Source of the DNA: Anaeromonas sp052088025
GTDB taxonomy: Bacteria > Bacillota > Clostridia > Tissierellales > SIT17
NCBI RefSeq assembly: GCF_052088025.1
Contig: NZ_JBQCYD010000001.1
Location: 1-64,000 of the forward strand
Length of the DNA stretch: 64,000 bases
Direction: 5' to 3'
Every line of letters starts with the position of its first letter. The first letter of the stretch is position 1. Both the position numbers and the translations under genes were made by a program. This document shows positions 59,884-64,000 of this stretch, piece after piece. Under the pieces are notes generated by a model. It was not told the origin of the DNA. It did no database searches and worked only from the letters and a program-made list of their open reading frames with translations.

Positions 59884-60885
59884 TTACTTACAAGATTTTC
59901 TTTTTATAAATTTTGTTGGGATTATAACCTTTTTAGCAATATTTCTATTGCCTTCAATTCTTTCAAGTAATAATCCTACCGCTGTAGTACCCATAAGCTC
60001 TGTGTGGATTTTTATAGTGCTTAAAGGAGGCGATAGAAACTTAGCTGTAGGTATATCATCCACTGCTATAATACAAACATCCTGAGGTATCTTGATATTA
60101 GCTTCAAATAACGCCCTCATAGCTCCAATTGCCATAGTATCAGAAGCTATGAAAAATGCCTTAGGTAGATTTCCTCTTTTAATGGCTTTTTTCATTAGTA
60201 TATAACCATCTTCAAAGGTAAATCTTCCAATATAAATATTTTCTTCATTATATAAATTATGTTCTTTCATAAAACTTATAAATGTATTTTGTCTTTCATC
60301 TTCTAGTTTTTCTAAATTTTTACCTATATATTCATTTCCACTAATAAAGCCAATTTCTTTAAAGCCCTTATCTATTAGAAATTCCAGTATTTTTATTACT
60401 GCTTTTTTAAAATCTACTATTACAGAATCAAACTTTTCATCATCTGGAGAAAAGTCTACAAATACAATATTTTCAGTAGAATCCGATATCTCTTTTACTT
60501 CATCTACACTGAATTTACCAACTGCTATTATACCATTTAAGTTTTCATATTCATTTAAATTATATTCATTTTCAGTTTTAAAAACAGTTATAACCTCTAT
60601 ATTATTGTATGCACATTCTTCTTCTATGCCTTTTCGAATTGAAAGATAGTATATATCTTCTAATTCTTCCTTTTGTGAATACCAATGAACTATGCCTATT
60701 CTTAATTTCTTGTTTGAATTATTTTTTCTTTGCTTTACTGTTTTATAATCTAATTTTTCTGCTGTTTCAAATATTCTCTTCCTAGTTTCATCTGCAACAG
60801 ATATACTTTTATCATAATTAAGAACTCTTGATACTGTAGATTGAGATACTTTAGCTATCTCTGCTATGTCTTTTATTGTAGCCAA
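59884..60885 (-). CDS. LacI-family repressor (GalR/EbgR-like)
   Basis: A 333-aa sugar-responsive repressor. The helix-turn-helix is ATIKDIAEIAKVSQSTVSRVLN with the hinge following (VADETRKRIFETAEKLDYK), then a periplasmic-binding-like effector domain (IGFISGNEYIGKN, AIAVDD-type ACIIAVDDIPT). TTG 60885 behind GGAAGTGA is better than the in-frame start at 60903, which lies at the beta-galactosidase stop. It follows that gene by 22 bases and is probably the local regulator of galactoside use; operator not identified. Confidence 0.92.
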   Translation of the reverse strand: MATIKDIAEIAKVSQSTVSRVLNYDKSISVADETRKRIFETAEKLDYKTVKQRKNNSNKKLRIGIVHWYSQKEELEDIYYLSIRKGIEEECAYNNIEVITVFKTENEYNLNEYENLNGIIAVGKFSVDEVKEISDSTENIVFVDFSPDDEKFDSVIVDFKKAVIKILEFLIDKGFKEIGFISGNEYIGKNLEKLEDERQNTFISFMKEHNLYNEENIYIGRFTFEDGYILMKKAIKRGNLPKAFFIASDTMAIGAMRALFEANIKIPQDVCIIAVDDIPTAKFLSPPLSTIKIHTELMGTTAVGLLLERIEGNRNIAKKVIIPTKFIKRKSCK

Positions 60886-60907
60886 TTGATCACTTCCATT
60901 CAATAAA

Positions 60908-62851
60908 TTAAATACTTTTTATTTTACTTTCATAAGCTTTTATCATGTCATTTTCAAATTCAATTTCTTTATCAGTATGATTGTTTATGAATAAATATTT
61001 CTTATTTTTATATTTTCTCATATATAGCTCTAATCCTTTAGGTGAGTCTATATATTCTATAGCCTGGTCTTTTATAATATCTCTATATAATTCATCTAAA
61101 ACATCTTCACTTACACCAGTACCTATATAATATACTTGTCCTTTGCCATATTTATTTCTTGTTATAGCTGCTTTATCATCATAGAATTTATCATTATATT
61201 TATATAATACTTCTGCTGTGTTTGGGCTTATTATATCACGCCAAACATTAGCCTTATATTTTTCTTTATTATCTTTTGCTACTATTTCTATATCTTCTAC
61301 TAGCGATTCACTTTCATCTATTCTAATACCAGCTAATTCACTTATTAATCCAGGGTTTTCTAATCCAAAATACAAGTTATTATTTTTATCTTTTATTCCT
61401 GCCCTAAATGAAAATATTATTGTGCCACCATTATCTGCAAATTCTTCAAGTCTTTTTTGTAAGTTTTCATCAATGATTTGCATTACTGGTAGGGCTAATA
61501 CTTTATATTTTTCAAAATCATTTTTTATATCTATTACATCTATATTTGTATTTAAATTATAAAATGGTCTATAGAGCCTTAAAATCTCATTTGTAAAATT
61601 AAACTTAATAGATTGATTCTGACCTTTCCAAGACCAAGTATTATCAAAGTCATATAGCACACCAATATCAGATTCTATTTTAGAATTTATTATCTTCTCA
61701 TGATTTTTTATATCTTTCATAAATTCTTTTACTTCTTCGTATTTTCTCTTTTCTTTATTGTCTGAATCTATTATACCATAACAAAATTGTTCAGCACCTC
61801 TTGTCATTCCCCTCCATCTGAAAAATAACATATTTTCACAACCATGAGCTATAGCTTGATATGCCCACATCTTTGCTTGATTAGGACGTGGCAGATACCC
61901 TATTACGTCATGACCTTGAGCCCCCATTAATTCTTCTACTATCCAGTAGTTTTTATTCTTTAAACCACGTACATAATCATGGTTTAAGGCTATTTCAGCA
62001 GCTTCAATAGGTTCTTTTAATCCACCCCATACTGGATAATTATCATATGATATAAAGTCTAGTTTTTCTGCTAATACATTTTGATCATATGCTTTATCAA
62101 AAAATCCCCCAGGTAAATTATGAGTAACTGTTTGATTTTTTCCCTTTAATTCATTTACTATATTTATTTGAAGCTTAGCAAAACTATTTATAGAATGAGA
62201 TCTAAATCTAGCCCAATCTAATTTAAAAGAAGGATTGTGAACTGTTATTGTAGGTTTTGGGATTGGAATTTCATCAAAATGATTGTAAGTTTGGCCCCAA
62301 AAAATAGTTCCATAAGTTTTATTTAAATTTTCTATTTCCTCATATTTATTTTTAAGGAATTTTTGAAATTCTTTATGACATTGATTACAATAACACATAT
62401 CACTTCCTTCGTGTCCAAATTCATTGTCTATTTGCCAAGAAATTATTTGCTCTTCTTCTTTGTAATGATTTATTAATTTTTCTACTATTTTTTTTGCATA
62501 ATCCTTATAAACTTCTGAGTTAAAGCAATATTGTCTTCTTCCACCAAAAACCCTTTTATTTCCTAGCTCATCTTCTGATAATATGGATGGTTCTTTTTTT
62601 GCAAGCCAGGCTGGAAATGTAGCTGTAGGCGTACCAAACATTACCTTGATATTCTTAGATTTAGCTTTTTCTATTACCATATCAAAAAAAGAAAAATCAA
62701 ATTCTCCTTCCCTTATCTCCATCATATGCCAAGCAAATTCTCCAATTCTTATGATATTGCTTCCCATTTCTTTTATTCTATCAAGATCTTCATCTATCAT
62801 ATCTTTATCCCAATGCTCTGGATAATAGTCAACACCTAAATACATTTTCAT
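60908..62851 (-). CDS. GH42 beta-galactosidase
   Basis: A 647-aa glycoside hydrolase hydrolysing terminal beta-galactose. The acid/base Glu is in IISWQIDNEFGH, the nucleophile Glu in YWIVEELMGAQGHD, and the Zn-binding cysteines are MCYCNQCHKEFQ near residue 155. The trimer-associated domains follow to residue 647. No signal peptide, so the substrate is imported. It lies between galM and the LacI-type gene on one strand. Confidence 0.95.
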   Translation of the reverse strand: MKMYLGVDYYPEHWDKDMIDEDLDRIKEMGSNIIRIGEFAWHMMEIREGEFDFSFFDMVIEKAKSKNIKVMFGTPTATFPAWLAKKEPSILSEDELGNKRVFGGRRQYCFNSEVYKDYAKKIVEKLINHYKEEEQIISWQIDNEFGHEGSDMCYCNQCHKEFQKFLKNKYEEIENLNKTYGTIFWGQTYNHFDEIPIPKPTITVHNPSFKLDWARFRSHSINSFAKLQINIVNELKGKNQTVTHNLPGGFFDKAYDQNVLAEKLDFISYDNYPVWGGLKEPIEAAEIALNHDYVRGLKNKNYWIVEELMGAQGHDVIGYLPRPNQAKMWAYQAIAHGCENMLFFRWRGMTRGAEQFCYGIIDSDNKEKRKYEEVKEFMKDIKNHEKIINSKIESDIGVLYDFDNTWSWKGQNQSIKFNFTNEILRLYRPFYNLNTNIDVIDIKNDFEKYKVLALPVMQIIDENLQKRLEEFADNGGTIIFSFRAGIKDKNNNLYFGLENPGLISELAGIRIDESESLVEDIEIVAKDNKEKYKANVWRDIISPNTAEVLYKYNDKFYDDKAAITRNKYGKGQVYYIGTGVSEDVLDELYRDIIKDQAIEYIDSPKGLELYMRKYKNKKYLFINNHTDKEIEFENDMIKAYESKIKSI

Positions 62852-62856
62852 ACCTC

Positions 62857-63885
62857 CTAAATAATAGAAAACTTATACTCGGTTTTCTCATAATAATCTT
62901 CATCTGCTTTTAAAATAGCTGAATTCATATTTTCATGATTTATTCCATCTGGCTCATATTGAGTTTCAAAACAAATCCCATCATGTTTCTTTCCTGTTTT
63001 TTCATACTTTAATTTTTCATTACCAGGAAAATTATAGCTATATATCACTACACAAGGATACGTTGTACTTATCTCCATTTTCCTTTTACTTTGTTTATCT
63101 ACCATAGTTATAGCATTATCAAATTCCCTTAGTAAAAATGCATGGTCTAATCCATTTGTAAGTTTGATCTGGGGATAGTCATAATCTAAGCTTTCTTTTA
63201 TAGCTTTACTTTTCCTAAAGTCCATAGGTGTGTTTTCTACATTTATAAATTTGCCTGTTGGTATCATATTTTCATTTAACTCTAAAAATTCATCTGATCT
63301 GATAGATAAATATTGCTCTTTTATATCTTTTTTATAATTACCAGATAAATTGAAATAAGAATGATTAGTCAAATTGCAAAGTGTAGTCTTATCTGTATTG
63401 GCATAGTATTCTATTATCACTTTATTTTTTCTTAAAGTATATTTTACATATACTTGTAAGTTACCTGGATAATTTTCTTCCATATCCTTGCTATAGTAAT
63501 TAAATATAATTGATGTTTCACCTTTTCCTTCTAATATCTTATAATTCCATATTTTTTTATTAAATCCTTGATATCCTCCGTGACCACTGTTCATATCATA
63601 GTTATTATTCAACTGATATTCTTCTTGATTAAGGCTAAACTTACCATTAGCTATTCTTCCTGATGTTCTTCCAATTGTAGCTCCAAAATAAGGTGAATTT
63701 TCTATATAGTCATATATATTTTCATGTGTTAATATTATATTTTCTCTTTTCCCTTTATTATCTGCTACTAAAAGCTCTACTAGACTCGCCCCATAATCAA
63801 GTAATTTCAGTTCAATATCCTTGTTTTTTATGCTTATAAAATTTAAACTTTTATCATCTATATTTATTTTTTCAATGGAATACAT
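62857..63885 (-). CDS. galM: aldose 1-epimerase (galactose mutarotase)
   Basis: Interconverts alpha- and beta-galactose for the kinase. Family motifs are YFGATIGRTSGRIANGKFSL, NLTNHSYFNLSG with the catalytic His, and a Glu in FETQYEPDGINHENM near the C-terminus. Length of 342 aa is typical. AGGGAGG precedes the ATG and the stop is 5 bases before the next ATG, so translation of galM and the beta-galactosidase is coupled. Confidence 0.95.
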   Translation of the reverse strand: MYSIEKINIDDKSLNFISIKNKDIELKLLDYGASLVELLVADNKGKRENIILTHENIYDYIENSPYFGATIGRTSGRIANGKFSLNQEEYQLNNNYDMNSGHGGYQGFNKKIWNYKILEGKGETSIIFNYYSKDMEENYPGNLQVYVKYTLRKNKVIIEYYANTDKTTLCNLTNHSYFNLSGNYKKDIKEQYLSIRSDEFLELNENMIPTGKFINVENTPMDFRKSKAIKESLDYDYPQIKLTNGLDHAFLLREFDNAITMVDKQSKRKMEISTTYPCVVIYSYNFPGNEKLKYEKTGKKHDGICFETQYEPDGINHENMNSAILKADEDYYEKTEYKFSII

Positions 63886-63905
63886 TTTTAATCCTCCCTT
63901 TAAAT

Positions 63906-63943
63906 GTATTTAAAGAGGTAGTAAATTAACCACCTCTTTAAAA
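63906..63943 (-). other. intergenic hairpin between galK and galM
   Basis: TTTAAAGAGGT ... ACCTCTTTAAA forms a strong stem, but on the minus strand it is followed by ACATTTAAAG, not a T-run. It may be a weak terminator, an mRNA stabiliser or a processing site. Confidence 0.5.
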
Positions 63944-63946
63944 TCT

Positions 63947-64000
63947 TTATATTTTTTTTGCTCCATCGCCTATTTCTGCTATATAAAATTCTGGTTCATA
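63947..64000 (-). CDS. galK: galactokinase, 3' end only
   Basis: The last 17 codons on the minus strand read YEPEFYIAEIGDGAKKI then stop, closely matching the C-terminus of Firmicute galactokinases (FY-A-IGDGA). The rest lies beyond the window. It would be the first visible gene of the galK-galM-beta-galactosidase-regulator operon. Confidence 0.7.
   Translation of the reverse strand, partial: YEPEFYIAEIGDGAKKI

Noticed and set aside
63906..63943. Hairpin between galK and galM as a full terminator
   Set aside because: No T-run follows it on the coding strand and the flanking genes look like one operon.
1..64000. CRISPR arrays, IS elements, prophage, tRNA or rRNA genes
   Set aside because: No regularly spaced repeats, transposase motifs, phage structural genes or cloverleaf-like segments were seen while reading both strands.

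Overview
The window is very AT-rich chromosomal DNA from an anaerobic, endospore-forming, low-GC Gram-positive bacterium (Clostridia/Tissierellia type; I do not name a genus). The main evidence is a cwlJ-gerQ spore germination pair, hybrid-cluster protein, T-box and TPP riboswitch control, GGAGG ribosome sites with many GTG/TTG starts, and a peroxiredoxin whose active-site cysteine codon is an in-frame TGA. That last feature implies the cell makes selenoproteins. No rRNA, tRNA, IS element, prophage or CRISPR array was seen.

Layout. 1-9.4 kb: unknown ORF, RluD-type pseudouridine synthase, NAD kinase, PepF, a zinc phospholipase C-like protein, cwlJ-gerQ, T-box-controlled trpS and two divergent DegV genes. 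9.4-15.6 kb: SDR-type threonine dehydrogenase, a complete opuA-type glycine betaine ABC operon and several small unknown genes. 15.6-20.3 kb: a DNA-metabolism cluster with YhaO/YhaN-like (SbcD/SbcC-like) proteins, a phosphoesterase and a CYTH protein. 20.4-24.8 kb: YeiH-type permease, an unknown 216-aa protein and hcp, the last two behind matching Crp/Fnr-type palindromes, then an HD-GYP protein. 24.8-29.4 kb: YdjM-like hydrolase, APH(3')-like kinase, tocopherol-cyclase-like protein, hemolysin III and a PH-domain protein. 29.4-32.4 kb: TPP-riboswitch operon for a thiamine-precursor ABC transporter. 32.5-34.1 kb: glutaredoxin, acetyltransferase and glutamate racemase.

34.2-36.8 kb holds the most unusual locus: a CrtI-type carotenoid desaturase facing a regulator that joins an XRE helix-turn-helix to a CarH-like B12-binding photosensor domain. 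Near-identical 12-bp motifs overlie both promoters. 37.2-44.7 kb carries cell-envelope genes (FHA, RodA/FtsW, PBP, murF, ddl) and PTS enzyme I. 44.8-49.4 kb has a DEAD-box helicase, an ABC ATPase/permease pair without a binding protein, an exonuclease and a DUF421 protein.

49.5-55.8 kb shows genome wear beside a selenoprotein. It contains a carbonic-anhydrase-like gene, an OFA-family transporter that seems to lack an internal segment, a lipoprotein, an old-yellow-enzyme gene colliding with a 5'-truncated phnE, the Sec-peroxiredoxin, a tRNA-dihydrouridine synthase with an apparent N-terminal frameshift, and a WrbA-like flavoprotein. 55.9-64 kb has a two-component system, a nucleoid-associated protein and a galactoside operon (galK fragment, galM, GH42 beta-galactosidase, LacI-type regulator) that runs off the right edge.
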